A stretch of DNA of 64,000 bases from CAWJLE01 sp963843645 (GCA_963843645.1 CAWJLE010000001.1:124001-188000); one strand, 5' to 3'. Positions 18,414-27,851 are shown, counted from the stretch's first letter. Notes: generated by a model from the letters alone, not told the origin. A program made the numbers and translations.

Positions 18414-18540
18414 TAGCTTGTCGGCAGAATAAGGGCGGCAGGATTTCGGGCGGTGAATTGACGTCACGCTCTGGAAAACTCAAAGGCAGCTCGAATTCAA
18501 GGAGGATCGCCCGGCATTATCGAGCGGTTATCTTTGCTTT

Positions 18541-18689
18541 TATCCTGTGCATCCTGTCTATCCTGTTCGATTTCTTTCCGCCCTCGGAGAATAGGCGCCG
18601 ACAAAGACAAATCAAACAGGATAGACAGGATGCACAGGATAACAACGAGGATGAGGGCCGCGCCGCTTCGGGCTTAGCTCTCATCCTCG
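18541..18689. repeat. Interspersed hairpin, ATCCTGTGCATCCTGTC family, copy 1
   Basis: Arms 18541-18567 and 18615-18641 are perfect reverse complements (27 nt). A second stem 18646-18655/18680-18689 (cgaggatgag) follows directly. The same core recurs at 19608-19724. It sits just 3' of the aldolase remnant (minus strand, stop at 18730) and may end its transcript. Nothing coding is seen in 18414-18729. Confidence 0.85.
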
Positions 18690-18729
18690 TTCTCATCCTG
18701 CGTATCTTGTTCGCTGGCCGCGCGGACCC

Positions 18730-19326
18730 TTACCCCAATTCCTGCTCCGCGCGGTCCACGGACCAGCCGTCGTGGACGATGCCGGCGAGGGCGGCGGTCA
18801 TGCGCGCGGGGTCCGCGGCCTGGACGATGTTGCGCCCGAAGACCAGGCCTATGCCCCCCGCGTCCATGACGTTGCGCGCGATCTCCAGCGCGCCGCGCGG
18901 ACTGTCGGTGCGCGGACCGCCGGCGGCCAGGATGGGCACCGGGCAGCGCTCGGTCACCAGGCGGAAGCTCTCCGCGTCGCCGGTGTAGTCGGTCTTGATC
19001 AGGTCCGCGCCGACCTCGGCCGCGATGCGTGTGTGCATGCGCACGTATTCCGGCTGGTAGACTTCCTTGGCACCCAGGCGACTGCCGCGCGCCATGGTCT
19101 CGATGATGCGGACCATGCCGTAGCGCTCGCATTCGCGGCTGATCAGGCCGTTCAGCTCGACCTGCCGCGCCTCGGCTTCCGCGTCGTCGAAGCCCAGGAA
19201 CAGGTAGGTCATGACGGCGTCCGCGCCCCAGCGCACGGCGTCTTCCACGTGGGCGATCAGGGACTGCCGCCCTTCGGGGAAGCCCAGGCGGCTGTCGCGG
19301 TCGCGGAACATGTTGTTCCAGTCCAT
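18730..19326 (-). pseudogene. 5'-truncated DhnA/DeoC-type class I aldolase
   Basis: 198 residues are open from ATG 19326, against roughly 260-300 for the family. An in-frame TGA lies five codons upstream and no Shine-Dalgarno is present. What remains covers the C-terminal two thirds of a TIM-barrel aldolase: GADAVMTYLFLG, IIETMARGSR, GADLIKTDYTGD with the Schiff-base Lys, VPILAAGGPRTDS and GGIGLVFGRNIVQ. The missing part would carry the first strands of the barrel. It lies at the distal end of the minus-strand sugar cluster, consistent with an aldolase acting on a sugar-acid intermediate before it was lost. Confidence 0.7.
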
Positions 19327-19607
19327 GCAGAGCGTGGGTCACCAGGCGAGCTGCAATGGGCCGTACGAGCGGCAAGGAATTGCCGGCCAGCAATTGCTTG
19401 TTGCACGCATGTTGGCCGCCGGACGTGCTCGAAGGCTATCCACGCGTGATTCGGGACACACGATATGCAGGTTGGGCTCAAGGAGTTAGTGACGGGCGAG
19501 TCTGGTGGCGCTTCTGTGAATCAGGTCGAGGGTGGAAGGGGAAATGTGGATGGTTCGCGCCGTCCACGATGTTGCTGCCCTCGTTCGTCGGACGGGTGAA
19601 GATCATT

Positions 19608-19724
19608 CGAACAGGATAGACAGGATGCACAGGATAAAGAAGACAAGGATACTTGCCCAGGCCGTTGAAGCAAATCAAAAACGTATCCGGGTCTTTATCC
19701 TGTGCATCCTGTCTATCCTGTTCG
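19608..19724. repeat. Interspersed hairpin, ATCCTGTGCATCCTGTC family, copy 2
   Basis: Perfect 33-nt arms at 19608-19640 and 19692-19724, sharing the 27-nt core with 18541-18641. It lies 35 nt downstream of the UroD-like gene ending at 19759 (minus strand). The remaining 19327-19607 has no recognisable feature. Confidence 0.85.
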
Positions 19725-19758
19725 TTTTTGTCTTTTGGCTCCCGCGCCGTTCCCGGCG

Positions 19759-20931
19759 TCAGTACGCGCCGAATTCGCGCCCGGCATCCGCGAAGGCTTC
19801 GATGTTCGCGTAGGGGGTGCCGTCGAACATGAAGTCCGTCGTGGAGAGGATCCAGCGGCCGCGCGGCTTGACCTTGAGCAGCGGCGACCGCACCCGCTCG
19901 CGGACCTCCGCCGGGCTCGCCTTGACCAGGAACTCCACCTGGTCGACGTTGCCGCGCAGCGCCAGGTCGGGCCGGATGACCCGCAGCGCCTCGTCCAGGT
20001 CCACGTCCCCGTAGGGCGGCGGCGTCAGGTAGCCCCAGCAGTCGATGTCCAGCTCGTTGTAGAGGTGCATGATCTTGCCCGCATCGCCGCAGTTGTGGAA
20101 GATCACGAGCGCGCCCAGTGCGTGAATCTCGCGCAGCAGGCGGTTCTCGTAATCCAGCACGTACCGCGCGTAGAACCGGGGGCCGACCGCGCTGGTCGCC
20201 AGGTTGCCGGCGACCTCGATCACGTCCGGACGCGCCGCCATGAGCTTGCGCGTGCGGCGGATCACGCGCTCCGCGGACCAGTCCATCATCTCGCGGTAGA
20301 GGACCTCGTCGGCCAGCGGGTCCGTGAACAGGTCCTCCAGCCGCCGGAACTGGGCCAGGTTGTTGAAGACGCCGCCGTTGCACGTCGTGACCAGCCCCTT
20401 GTCCCCGACGGCCGCCTTGGCCCGGAGGATCAGGCGGCAGTCCATCTCGTCCGGCGGCGGCGCGTACCGGCGGACCAGCTCGAAGTCGCGCGCGGTCTTA
20501 ATGGGATATTCCACGGGCGCCGCCACGATCAGGTACGGCGAGCTGCGTTTATATTGCTCGGCCCACGCGATTTCCCCGCCCGGCGTGCGGATCGTCAACC
20601 GGCGGCGCTTGTCGTCGCCCCGGCGCTCATCGCAGATCGTCACGTCCCAGTCGTCCCAGGACCGGGCGAAGCTCAAATCGTGGGTCGAGTTGTAGGCGGT
20701 GTGGAAATCCCAGACGCTGCCCAGCGTGTGCAGCACGTCGAAGCCGAAGTGGTCGCAGTACTCGACCATCTTCACGATGGGGTCGAAGTCGGGCGGATCG
20801 AAGAACGTGTCGACGTCCGGCCGGTAGTCGAACATCTCGTACACGTTGTTGTAGTACAGGAACGGCGCGATCGGCACCCGGTCGACCGGCCGGCCGGTGA
20901 GCGTGTTCCACAGCCTCGTCCTCCCGTTCAT
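19759..20931 (-). CDS. Uroporphyrinogen-decarboxylase-like (MtaA/UroD superfamily) protein 1
   Basis: 390 aa from ATG 20931 with GGAGGT right upstream. It has the UroD/MtaA barrel layout: N-terminal NGRTRLWNTLTGRPVDRVPI, a central LVTTCNGGVF, ALGALVIFHNCGDAGKIMHLY with the His/Cys of the zinc-binding type, and a C-terminal LALRGNVDQVEFL and GRWILSTTDFMFDGTPYANI. Family members bind methyl-corrinoid or porphyrin substrates. Relatives inside sugar clusters, like this one, have no established substrate. Two more paralogues occur at 23.9-25.0 and 36.8-37.9 kb. It is probably cytosolic. Confidence 0.85.
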   Translation of the reverse strand: MNGRTRLWNTLTGRPVDRVPIAPFLYYNNVYEMFDYRPDVDTFFDPPDFDPIVKMVEYCDHFGFDVLHTLGSVWDFHTAYNSTHDLSFARSWDDWDVTICDERRGDDKRRRLTIRTPGGEIAWAEQYKRSSPYLIVAAPVEYPIKTARDFELVRRYAPPPDEMDCRLILRAKAAVGDKGLVTTCNGGVFNNLAQFRRLEDLFTDPLADEVLYREMMDWSAERVIRRTRKLMAARPDVIEVAGNLATSAVGPRFYARYVLDYENRLLREIHALGALVIFHNCGDAGKIMHLYNELDIDCWGYLTPPPYGDVDLDEALRVIRPDLALRGNVDQVEFLVKASPAEVRERVRSPLLKVKPRGRWILSTTDFMFDGTPYANIEAFADAGREFGAY

Positions 20932-20966
20932 GGTACCTCCTTCGGCATCCGGCTGACGTGTCAGGA

Positions 20967-21094
20967 CGGCGAAAGGATGCGATCCAGGAAGGGCACGAAG
21001 AGACACGAAGAATTACCAAATACAAACTGAATCGTTTGTTTTATGCCTTTATTCGTGTTCCTTCGTGTCCTTCGTGGATCGAGTCCTTTCGCCG
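20967..21094. repeat. Interspersed hairpin, ACGAAGG family, copy 1
   Basis: Arms 20967-21010 and 21051-21094 pair almost perfectly. The inner part (cacgaagagacacgaag) is shared with 46226-46384. The outer cggcgaaagga/tcctttcgccg is unique to this site yet still palindromic. It lies between two minus-strand genes. Confidence 0.85.
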
Positions 21095-21132
21095 TTGTGA
21101 TCGTTTTCGTGGCGATATTCTTCGTTCGATGG

Positions 21133-22122
21133 TTACTGGGCGGACGGGCGCTCTGGGTCTGCTGCGGAGGCGCCCTCCGCCAGGTCGATGCTCAGGTGCC
21201 ATTCGACGGTGGACAGGCCCTGCAGCGGCGTGAGCTGGCCGCGATACCGGGCGGCGTCCGGGCGATCGAAGGGGGCGGTGCAGGGCTCCAGGAAGACGTT
21301 GTAGTGGTCGCGCCAGCCGCCCTCGTTGGGCAGCACGCCGAGGTAGGGCACGCGCCCGACCGGGAAACCGAGTGAGAGCGTGAAGTCGCTGCGGTGGTAC
21401 CGGAGCGCGCAGGTCCCCGCCGGCAGCGCGTCCTTCACGTAGTACTTGTACTCGTCGGCCGCCGACCTGGGCCGCAGCCAACGCAGGTCCCGCCGGGTGC
21501 CGTCCGGCAGGGTGGCTTTGGGCCACGCGAACGTGTCGCCGTAGGCTCCGAACCGGCCGGTGACGTCGAAGGTACCCACGACGGACTCGACCCCCTCCGG
21601 CAAGACCAGCTCCACGTCCTCTTCCAGGTTGATCATCATGTGGGCGGCCCACAGGCAGTCCAGGTCAAACGGCGACAGGTTCGTGAGTCGATAGTCCAGG
21701 CGCAGGCTGGAGTCCGCGGCGAAGCTCACACGCTTCTCCAACCGGTACGGGAAGCGCACGCCGAATACCACGAAGTCCAGCCGGTCCGCGCCGACCTGGA
21801 GCCGCCAGGGCAGGCTCCACACTTCCCCGTGGTCGGCCATCCTCACACCCAGCCAGGGATAGCGGTCGTAGTAGAACGCATCGATGGTCGGGAACATGTC
21901 GTCGAAGCCCGAGCACTCGCCGGCCGTATACTCGCCGTCGAACGGCTGCAGCAGGTACTTCGGGCCCGCCGCCTGCACCATCAGCTCGAACCCACGCGGC
22001 TTGTACAGCAGCGATGCGAGCTTCGCCCCGCTGCCCGGCAGGAATTGCGCCCGGATCGTCGCCGACTCGATGGACGCGGCCGGCTGGTCCTTGTATCGAG
22101 ATTCGTACACCCGGCAAGCCAT
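21133..22122 (-). CDS. Galactose-mutarotase-like (aldose 1-epimerase fold) protein
   Basis: 329 aa from ATG 22122 with GGAGG upstream (a longer frame to 22245 is open but unlikely). Beta-rich sequence with aldose-epimerase superfamily hallmarks: GAKLASLLYKPRGFELM at the N-terminus, DDMFPTID, DHGEVWSLPW carrying the catalytic-type His, and ending GLSTVEWHLSIDL. The family converts alpha and beta anomers of sugars, or binds sugars in the same pocket. Placement next to UroD-like and lactonase genes suggests a rare sugar or sugar-acid pathway. No signal peptide is seen. Confidence 0.8.
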   Translation of the reverse strand: MACRVYESRYKDQPAASIESATIRAQFLPGSGAKLASLLYKPRGFELMVQAAGPKYLLQPFDGEYTAGECSGFDDMFPTIDAFYYDRYPWLGVRMADHGEVWSLPWRLQVGADRLDFVVFGVRFPYRLEKRVSFAADSSLRLDYRLTNLSPFDLDCLWAAHMMINLEEDVELVLPEGVESVVGTFDVTGRFGAYGDTFAWPKATLPDGTRRDLRWLRPRSAADEYKYYVKDALPAGTCALRYHRSDFTLSLGFPVGRVPYLGVLPNEGGWRDHYNVFLEPCTAPFDRPDAARYRGQLTPLQGLSTVEWHLSIDLAEGASAADPERPSAQ

Positions 22123-22189
22123 AGCAGAACCTCCTTGTAGCGCGTCTGTTCTCTCACTCGCAGCCCACTCCTGAGGACTGTCACCCTGA

Positions 22190-23749
22190 GAGGCTGTGAA
22201 CCTATTGACTAGAATGGTGTCTGCGACGCACATGAAGGCGACCACTGTAACCGCCAGCGGTTGTCACGTGCCAACCTCAGCCAGCGATGGAATGACTTGG
22301 GCGGGCGTCGTGTGCCCGCGGCTGACCACCGGGCCAGCTGCTCGACCCTCAGGCCGGGGTCAACTCCTTTTGCCGCCGCAGATTGACTGTCTGGACGAGG
22401 TTGTGAGCCAACGCATACCACAACAGGACAGCGCGCGCCTTGCGCAGGCCGCGGACCAAGAGCCGTTGCAAGCCACGGTTGCGCAGCAAGGCATTGGCCC
22501 ATTCCACCGTGGCGGCCCGCCCTTTGTATTTCTCCTTGGCCTCGGCGGTGCTCATCCGTTGCTTCCATTCGGCCACTTGCGGGCTGTCCGTCGGCCGCAT
22601 CTCCACCGGCGGCAGCTGACCATCGGGGCCCCGCCGGAATCGGGCTATAGATCGCCACCCCCTGTTGGCCGGCCGCGGTGATGCCGTCATTGGAACGAAA
22701 CCCGCCGTCGACGTAGTGCTCCGTCATCAGCCGCTCATACCGGTCCTGGGTCTGCTTCAACATGGGTCCCAACAACTGGGCGTCCGCTTCCGTGCTCACC
22801 TCCACGCCCACGATGATCCGGCTCTGCATGTCCACGTTCAGTTGGCCGCTGTAGGCCGGGCGGAAGCCGCCATCAGGCATCTTGGTCACCCGGGCGTCCG
22901 GATCAGTGGTCGAGGCCCGGACCGGGCGCTTCTTGCGTTTGAGCTCGCGCTGTTTAGCCTTCTTCGCCTCGAGCTTTTCCACTTCCTGCAAGGCCTGTTT
23001 GACCCGGGCCATTCGGTCGTGCGCCTGGCGCTCGCGCGCTGCCTGCTGGCGTTTCGTCACGGGCGCCTCGCCAGCGGCGTCACGGGCGGCCTTGAGTTCC
23101 TGCACCGGGCTGCTCGGCCTGCTGCAGACACTCGGCTCGAGAGTCTCCGCCCGGCGGAAGGAACTGGCCCCCGCACTGGCCCGGATGCGCACTCCATCCT
23201 GCGCCGTCTGCTCCAGATCGACCAGACCCTCCTGCAACAGCACGGCCACGCTACGGGTCAGCAGCGTATCCAGCTTAGCTTCCTGCTGCACCCGAAAATC
23301 GGCCAGCGTATGGTAATTCACACTCACGCCGCCCAGCAACCACTGGTAGGCCACATGTTCCCGACACAGGCGGTCCACCGCGCGGGCACTGCCTACCCCC
23401 TCCAGCGTCGCATACAGCCACACGGCCAGCAACAACCGCGGATCAATAGCGGGCCGGCCGGCCTCGCCTTCCACCGCATCGATCGCGTCGTAGAAGGCGC
23501 TCAGATCATAGTCTTGCACCAGCGCCCACACCAGCCGGACGCGATGATCATCCGGCACCAACTCGTCCAGGCTAGCCACGCGCATCTCGACTTGGTGCCG
23601 GTTGGCTTGTTCCAGGCGGGGCTTGCCTTTGCCCGGCACAGTCGGCTTTGGGCTTTCACTCGGCAGCGGAAACAGGGTATCGGTCATGGCTCACCTCGGC
23701 AGGAAATAATGCCGTCATTTTATTCGAGGTTGGATTTTTTCACAACCTC
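22190..23749 (-). mobile_element. IS1182-family insertion sequence
   Basis: The ends gaggctgtgaa (22190-22200) and ttcacaacctc (23739-23749) are inverted repeats with one mismatch. TGA flanks both sides, suggesting a 3-bp target duplication. If the element is removed, an intact CACCCTGAGGAGCG hairpin arm is restored. Confidence 0.8.
22349..23687 (-). pseudogene. IS1182-family transposase, frameshifted
   Basis: Starts at ATG 23687 with GAGGTG upstream. The N-terminal part reads MRVASLDELVPDDHRVRLVW, ARAVDRLCREHVAYQWLLGG and VNYHTLADFR, then AYSGQLNVDMQSRIIVGVEVS. After GVAIYSPIP (about 22640, in a run of G and C) the frame changes. The C-terminus continues in another frame from about 22690 (WKQRMSTAEAKEKYKGRAAT, RAVLLWYALAHNL) to the stop at 22349. 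One indel therefore separates catalytic N- and C-parts. The protein would be inactive unless the indel is an assembly error. Confidence 0.85.
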
Positions 23750-23876
23750 TGAGGAGCGTCGTTTGCGACGAGGGGTCTCGCGCGCGAGATAGGACATAGT
23801 GAATCGCGCGCGAGACCCCTCGTCGCAAACGACGCTCCTCAGGGTGACAGTCCTCAGGAGTGGGCTGCGAGCGACG

Positions 23877-25023
23877 TCAGCGCGCCACGTACTCCCGGAC
23901 GACGCGGACGATGCGCCGGGCCGTCTCGAACGGGTCCCATTCCACGGGGACGTAGCCGCCCTCTTCGTTCAGGGCAACGCGATCCGGCACGAACGTGGCC
24001 ACCATGACGCCGCGCAGGTCGTCGATCTCGGCGAACAGCCGGCGGTAGTAGCTCTCCGGGTCCAGCGGGGCGCTGTCCTGCAGCTGCAGGGTCACGCGGG
24101 TCCCCAGAGATCGCCGGAACCGGCCGAAGGCGTCGAAATTCGCCAGCGCCGAGTTGTTCACGACGCGAATGCCCGGCATGTCGAGCAGCGTGTCCAGGTG
24201 CTGGTAACCGTTGCCGCAGAAGTGGACGCTGCCGCCGCCGAAGGCCTCGAAGATGCGACCGACGTAGGGCGCGACGAACTCGCGGTATTGCCGCGGCCCC
24301 ACCATCACCATGTCGTCGTCCGATTCCCACACGCCGACGAACGAGCCGCCCACGCCCTGCAGGCCGTTGCTGCGCTCCGGCGGCTCGCCGATGTGGCGCT
24401 TCTGGACCTTCACCCACGCGATGAACGCTTCGGTGACGATCTCGAACAGCTCGTGGACCAGGTGGGGCTGCTCGAACATCCACTCGAAGAGCAGCTGGTG
24501 GCCGCACATCTGCCCCAGCGTGTCCAGCGGACCCTGCATGTCGGTCAGGCCCACCGGCAGGTCGCCGTGGGCGCAGGCGTAGTCGATGGCCGCCAGCACG
24601 CGGGGCATCCAGCCGTCCCGGTCAGGGATCGGGCAGCCGCAGGCGCGCGACGTCGGCGGCCGACCGGATGCACGGCGCCGCGACCGCCGGGTCGTTTCCC
24701 GGCCCAGATGGGAGCGCGATCTCGCAGCCGAAGGCCGAGGCCAGGACGCCGGTGCCGAACCAGGGCATGAAGTACGGCACCGCGTCGTCGTCGATCTCGG
24801 CCAGGTGGCGCTCCCAGCCGCGCGCCTGGTAGTCCAGCATCGCGGCCGGGTCGGCGAAGTAGTCGTCCGGTTTGTCGGCGGTGGCGAAGGCGAAGTAGCA
24901 CGGCGTGTTGACCAGGATCGGCACGTCATCCGGCGACCGCACCTCCGCCCGGTTGAAGGCTCGCTCGAGCTTCGCCTGGCGGCGCGTCAGGTCGAAACCG
25001 CGCCAGGTGGTGGGATATGACAT
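23877..25023 (-). pseudogene. UroD/MtaA-superfamily protein 2, single frameshift
   Basis: ATG 25023 follows AGGAGGG. The N-terminal part (to about 24622) reads TWRGFDLTRRQAKLERAF, PILVNTPCYF, GWERHLAEIDDDAVPYFMPW. The C-terminal part runs in another frame from about 24635 to 23877: DYACAHGDLPVGLTDMQGPL, VHFCGNGYQHLDTLLDMPGI, GVMVATFVPDRVAL. Removing one C from the CCC at about 24628 joins the frames as LPDPDRDGWMPR. The fused product would be about 381 aa, normal for the family. This is the second of three paralogues in the island, downstream of the lactonase gene. Confidence 0.8.
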
Positions 25024-25069
25024 GGGTGACCCTCCTTGTTGTCCTTTCCGACTCCTGTCGCAAATACAC

Positions 25070-25215
25070 CCTCACGCTACGCCGACTGTCACCCTGAGGG
25101 AGCGTCGTTTGCGACGAGGGGTCTCGCGCGCTCCACAAGGCAGTCCTTTTTCGCGCGCGAGACCCCTCGGTCGCAAACGACGCTCCCTCAGGGTGACAGT
25201 CGGCGTAGCGTGAGG
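25070..25215. repeat. CACCCTGAGG hairpin family, copy 2
   Basis: Arms about 25070-25130 and 25155-25215 pair, with one single-base indel. The core from accctgaggg inward is shared with the other copies. The outer cctcacgctacgccgac is unique here but mirrored as gtcggcgtagcgtgagg. It lies between two minus-strand genes, 33 nt from the stop of the lactonase gene. Confidence 0.9.
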
Positions 25216-25247
25216 CTCCGCGGCAGGGTGAGGGTGTGTCGGCCCAT

Positions 25248-26039
25248 TCACTTCCCCTTCGTATACACGAATAGCTCGCCCTGGGACATGAGGTGCGGCT
25301 CGACGTCCGGGGCGAGCTCGCGGCAGGCGTCCATGAACTGGGCGGGATCGCCGTGGTGCTCGGCGAACATCCAGAAGTGGCAGGGTATCGCCACCTTCGC
25401 GCCCGCGTCACGGGCCAGGCGGGCCGCCTCCACGCCGTCCAGATTGCCGTAGGCGCCGTTGATGGGCGGCACGATGACGTCGATTCCCAGGTCGAAGAGG
25501 TCCTGCCACCGGTCCGGGCGATACGCGGTGTCGCCGACCTGCCATACCCGGACGTCGCCCACCGTCAGCAGGACGCCCAGCGCGTCCGGGGCCAGCTCAC
25601 CGTGGTCGGCGTAAACGCCGGTCAGGGACAGGTCTCCGAAGCGGAGCGTCTCCCTTTCGTGGAAGACGGTGTATCGGTCCGGGGATAGGCCCAGCTTTTC
25701 GTATTCGACTTGGCAGTCGGGGGCGCCGAGGAAATGCACGCGGGGGCTGCGGGCGAGGATGGCGACGGCGTCGGCGTCGAAGTGGTCGGCGTGCGAGTGC
25801 GTGCTGACCACCAGGTCCGCCTCCACCTCCTCCGCCGTGATCGGCGTGCCCATGATCCGCTTGAAGCCGTAGCCCTCATTGGGCAGCAGGCGATGCACGT
25901 AGTCGGTGAGGTATGGGTCCACGTAGACGACCCGCCCCGACGGTGTCTTGTAGACGAACCCCGCCTGCGAGATCCAGAAGATCGCCAGGCTGCCGGGTTC
26001 CACCCGAGTTTCACGGATCCGCTGCGCCAGTGACGTCAT
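25248..26039 (-). CDS. UlaG-like metallo-beta-lactamase-fold lactonase
   Basis: 263 aa from ATG 26039 with GGAGG 8 nt upstream. MBL-fold metal site STHSHADHFD near residue 80, VGDTAYRPD, and the UlaG-type PPINGAYGNLDG and AIPCHFWMFAEHHGDP. L-ascorbate-6-phosphate lactonase UlaG is the best known relative; here it more likely opens a sugar lactone of the island's pathway. No signal peptide. It is the first enzyme gene after the GntR regulator at 26126-26818, on the same strand. Confidence 0.85.
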   Translation of the reverse strand: MTSLAQRIRETRVEPGSLAIFWISQAGFVYKTPSGRVVYVDPYLTDYVHRLLPNEGYGFKRIMGTPITAEEVEADLVVSTHSHADHFDADAVAILARSPRVHFLGAPDCQVEYEKLGLSPDRYTVFHERETLRFGDLSLTGVYADHGELAPDALGVLLTVGDVRVWQVGDTAYRPDRWQDLFDLGIDVIVPPINGAYGNLDGVEAARLARDAGAKVAIPCHFWMFAEHHGDPAQFMDACRELAPDVEPHLMSQGELFVYTKGK

Positions 26040-26072
26040 GGGAAAACCTCCGTGGTGTAGTAGCTCGCCTTC

Positions 26073-26123
26073 GGCTAACCTCTCTCCCGGGCGGTCGGAG
26101 ATCGGCCGGGAGAGAGGTTAGCC
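26073..26123. repeat. CCTCTCTCCCGG hairpin family, copy 1
   Basis: Perfect 18-nt arms at 26073-26090 and 26106-26123 (ggctaacctctctcccgg). The right arm ends 2 nt before the stop codon of the GntR gene (26126). Related to the hairpin at 47905-48005 and the remnant at 63341-63395. Confidence 0.85.
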
Positions 26124-26125
26124 CC

Positions 26126-26818
26126 TCACGCTTCATCCTTCCACGCGGAATCGAGCAGGCTCTCCAGCGCCGCGGCGAGGTGCTTGCGCAGCTCTTCCTG
26201 GGCCAGGACGGCGTTGCGCTGGCGGAGCGCCTTCACCAGGCGGCGGTGCCACTCCACGCCGCGCGTTTCGAAGTCGCCCGGGTTCCGCGTGCGGTGATCC
26301 AGGAGCAGGACGCGGGTTTGGGCGCTGAGCCCCTCCCACGCGTCCAGGGCGCGCCGATGGCCCGACAGCCGGCACAGGGTGCGGTGGAACTCCAGGTCCA
26401 ACTCCGTGGCGTCGCGCAGGTCGTAGGGCTGCAGCGCCATGAGCGCCATCTTCTGCACGTGCGCGTCCAGCTCGTCGATCTGCTCCGGCGTGGCGTTCTT
26501 GATCAGGTAGTCCAGCGCGACCGACTCGATGGCCTGCCGCAGGCTGTAGATCTCTTCGATGTCCTCGCGGCTGACCTGGGCCACGAACGTGCCGCGGTGG
26601 GTGTAGTGGACGACGATGCCCTCGTTTTCCAGCAGCAGCAGCGCGTCCCGGACGGGTCCCCGGCTCGTTTCCATGGCCTTGGCAATCTGGCCCTCGACGA
26701 TCCGCTGCCCCGGCTTGAGCTGATGGCCCAGGATGGCCTGGCGCAGCTGCTCGGCGATGTGCTCGCTCAGGGTGCGATTGGACGGCGCCAGGATGGGCAG
26801 ACGGGTATTCTCGACCAC
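26126..26818 (-). CDS. GntR/FadR (FCD) transcriptional regulator 1
   Basis: 230 aa from GTG 26818 with AAGGAG 8 nt upstream. N-terminal winged helix: LSEHIAEQLRQAILGHQLKP, QIAKAMETSRGPVRDALLLLE, GTFVAQVSREDIEEIYSLR. The C-terminal FCD ligand domain has ELDLEFHRTLCRLSGH and GVEWHRRLVKALRQRN with metal-binding His residues. Members usually sense sugar acids or 2-oxo acids. It is transcribed divergently from a second GntR gene at 27029, and both promoters lie in the 210-bp gap. It most likely controls the minus-strand UlaG/UroD/mutarotase cluster. Confidence 0.9.
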   Translation of the reverse strand: MVENTRLPILAPSNRTLSEHIAEQLRQAILGHQLKPGQRIVEGQIAKAMETSRGPVRDALLLLENEGIVVHYTHRGTFVAQVSREDIEEIYSLRQAIESVALDYLIKNATPEQIDELDAHVQKMALMALQPYDLRDATELDLEFHRTLCRLSGHRRALDAWEGLSAQTRVLLLDHRTRNPGDFETRGVEWHRRLVKALRQRNAVLAQEELRKHLAAALESLLDSAWKDEA

Positions 26819-26854
26819 AGACTGTCTCCTTCATTCACGCAATTCGACGCTTTC

Positions 26855-26883
26855 AGTATATCACACTATTCGCGCTTTGTCAT
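26855..26883 (-). promoter_or_regulatory. Promoter of GntR regulator 1
   Basis: Minus strand: ATGACA (26883-26878), 17-bp spacer, TATACT (26860-26855), about 36 nt before GTG 26818. The gap to the opposite promoter contains ctgttaacag, a 10-bp perfect palindrome at 26884-26893 that may be an operator. Confidence 0.6.
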
Positions 26884-26938
26884 CTGTTAACAGCCGACAA
26901 TCTTCGAACGGAATATATCCGAATTCGTATCTGCACCA

Positions 26939-26967
26939 TTGACAATTCGCTCAAATCATGATATACT
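26939..26967 (+). promoter_or_regulatory. Promoter of GntR regulator 2 operon with overlapping dyad
   Basis: TTGACA (26939-26944), exactly 17 bp, TATACT (26962-26967). A dyad atgat-atactg-atcat overlaps the -10 region, and acagtaaacggttaactgt follows at about 26987-27005. Both could be GntR operators. The target is TTG 27029. Confidence 0.7.
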
Positions 26968-27028
26968 GATCATTGTCCGGCAGATAACAGTAAACGGTTA
27001 ACTGTAGAACAACAAGGGATGGTGGACG

Positions 27029-27746
27029 TTGTCGAACCAGGACGCTGTCTTCGTGGACCATCTCGCCGACATTCTGACACCGGCCCCCAAACGCACCCTG
27101 GCCGACGAGGTCTTGGAGCGTTTGAGAGAAGCCATCCTGCGCCACCAGCTCACGCCCGGCCAGCAGCTGCGCGAGCAGACGCTCGCCGAGTCCCTCGGCG
27201 TCAGCCGCGGACCGGTTCGCGAAGCGCTGAGCCAGCTCGAACGCGAGGGCCTGGTGATCCGGCAGCGCAACCGGAGCGCCCTCGTCGCCCGCCTGTCGCG
27301 CGAGGACCTGGACGAGATCCACAGCCTGCGCAATGCGCTCGAGCGCCTGGCCGTAACGTACGTATGTCGGCAACATCACTCCCCCCGGACTGGACGCCAT
27401 GCAGGCCGTGATCGACGCGATGGTCTCATGCGTCGAGCGCGGGATCACGGAGCAAGAAGCCGCCGATCTGGACCTGCGCTTTCACGACCTCCTCTATCAG
27501 GCCAGCCGGCACGAACGTCTCATCGCGCTCTGGTCCAATCTCAGGCCCCAATTCTACCTGCTGCTGTTGAGTCGTAACGCCGCAAATCCGGATTTCGCCG
27601 ACATGATTGCCGGCGGGCACCAGGAAATCCTGGACGCCATTCGCGATCGAGACGTGGAGCTCGCCCGGTCGACGACCGAGCAGCATCTGCGCTTTGCTTA
27701 CGACACGGTGCTGGCCAGCCAGAATACAGCGCCTCTCACGCCCTAG
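27029..27746 (+). pseudogene. GntR/FadR (FCD) regulator 2, frameshifted
   Basis: The start is TTG 27029 with an AGGGATGG-type site upstream. The winged helix is intact (LADEVLERLREAILRHQLTP, SLGVSRGPVREALSQLEREG, DEIHSLRNALERLAVTY). At about 27355-27365 the frame breaks, and the FCD domain continues in another frame (VGNITPPGLDAMQAVID, EAADLDLRFHDLLYQASRHER, GGHQEILDAIRDRD) to TAG at 27744-27746. Bridging gives about 239 aa, a normal length. It heads the plus-strand sugar operon and probably regulated it. Confidence 0.8.
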
Positions 27747-27747
27747 C

Positions 27748-27822
27748 CGTCCCCTTCTCCCCGTGGTACGTAGCGGGCGACCACACAGGGTCGCCCCTAC
27801 GTACCACGGGGAGAAGGGGACG
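27748..27822. repeat. GCGACCACACAGGGTCGCCCC hairpin family, copy 1
   Basis: 35-nt arms 27748-27782 and 27788-27822 with one mismatch. They start 2 nt after the stop of the regulator. The gggcgacc-acacagggtcgcccctac core recurs, degraded, at 29819-29844. The outer ccccttctccccgtggtacg is locus-specific yet mirrored. Confidence 0.85.
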
Positions 27823-27851
27823 AAACCAGACGACACGATGGAGACCCACCA

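Larger units (their letters stand above)
22157..23871. repeat. CACCCTGAGG hairpin family, copy 1, split by an IS
   Basis: Left arm 22157-22189 pairs with 23839-23871 over 33 nt. The inner hairpin core (gaggggtctcgcgcgcgag and its complement) lies at 23768-23831. An IS1182-type element (22190-23749) interrupts the left arm. The outer ctcgcagcccactcctgag is locus-specific but palindromic. Related copies are at 25070-25215, 34075-34234 and 43949-44116. Confidence 0.85.

Noticed and set aside
18674..19393. 239-aa ORF over the aldolase remnant
   Set aside because: Arg/Pro-rich wrong-frame translation; the aldolase frame has recognisable motifs.
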